21,694 nucleotides of DNA. Origin: JACDBD01 sp050743385. Its GTDB lineage: Bacteria; Actinomycetota; Acidimicrobiia; IMCC26256; JACDBD01. The stretch's first letter is position 1; the number at the start of each line of letters is the position of its first letter. Shown here in pieces: positions 21,615 to 21,694 of this stretch. The notes under the pieces are model-generated. The model had not been told where the DNA came from and did not search any database. It was given only the letters and a program-made list of their open reading frames with translations. The stretch spans positions 1 through 21,694 of the forward strand of contig JBOGFJ010000238.1 in the NCBI GenBank assembly GCA_050743385.1. Direction: 5' to 3'. The position numbers and the translations under genes were made by a program.

Positions 21615-21694
21615 ATGGACGTCCCGAAGATCGTCAGCGTCGACGACCACGTCGTCGAGCCACCCCACGTGTGGCAGACGTACCTACCCGAGAA
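21615..21694 (+). CDS. Amidohydrolase-family protein (3' end missing)
   Basis: Only 26 residues are in the window: MDVPKIVSVDDHVVEPPHVW then QTYLPE. The VSVDDHVVEPPxxW start is typical of actinobacterial amidohydrolase-2 (TIM-barrel metal-dependent hydrolase/decarboxylase) proteins, where D-x-H binds the metal. AAGGAGG ends 9 nt before the ATG. It is often found next to LLM oxidoreductases in degradation clusters. Confidence 0.8.
   Translation, partial: MDVPKIVSVDDHVVEPPHVWQTYLPE

Noticed and set aside
1..21694. CRISPR array, insertion sequence, integrase or transposase
   Set aside because: No regularly spaced repeats longer than the 17-nt operator set, and no recombinase motif in any frame examined.

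Overview
The window is high-GC, densely packed DNA with GTG/TTG starts, many 4-8 nt stop/start overlaps and near-leaderless promoters. Two F420-type luciferase-like oxidoreductases, an ECF41-type sigma factor, HxlR/SCP2-like and ArsR-SRPBCC modules all point to an actinobacterium, possibly Acidimicrobiia-like. That placement is inferred from gene content, not from a marker gene.

Layout. 1-1476: end of an OmpR-type response regulator, coupled to its sensor kinase. 1526-2666: a VOC protein and an HxlR regulator, divergent. 2711-3650: a short ArsR-type remnant and an APH-fold phosphotransferase. 3759-6073: an ECF41-like sigma factor facing a coupled epimerase-hemerythrin pair; both sides carry an ECF41-like promoter (xGTCACA, 16 nt, CGTC), placed face to face. 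6098-6940: an ArsR-SRPBCC operon whose promoter is overlaid by 17-nt tandem repeats. 7037-7380: a frameshifted SDR remnant. 7563-12389: small accessory genes (RibD/DHFR-fold, GNAT, GrpB, a small secreted protein, an alpha/beta hydrolase, a frameshifted SRPBCC gene, an ABM monooxygenase). 12427-12465: the 3' part of a tRNA, probably tRNA-Thr, a plausible integration scar.

12506-17935 is the most interesting region, a divergent arsenic/sulfur-type cluster. Leftward runs an ArsR-ArsC fusion followed by a VOC protein. Rightward runs an ArsR-rhodanese fusion, an ArsM-like SAM methyltransferase, an MBL-double-rhodanese protein and an MFS transporter, each start overlapping the previous stop. The methyltransferase has an in-frame TGA exactly where the family has its conserved WTGC Cys, the arsenic-binding Cys of ArsM/AS3MT. 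Reading continues in the same frame for 57 more family-like residues and ends overlapping the next gene. A 7-bp hairpin with a G at loop position 2 lies 17 nt behind the TGA, the geometry of a bacterial SECIS. I read this as a probable selenoprotein ArsM that ordinary annotation would truncate.

17973-21694: a secreted alpha/beta hydrolase-domain protein on the minus strand, then two coupled LLM oxidoreductases and the start of an amidohydrolase, which look like a catabolic or redox neighbourhood.
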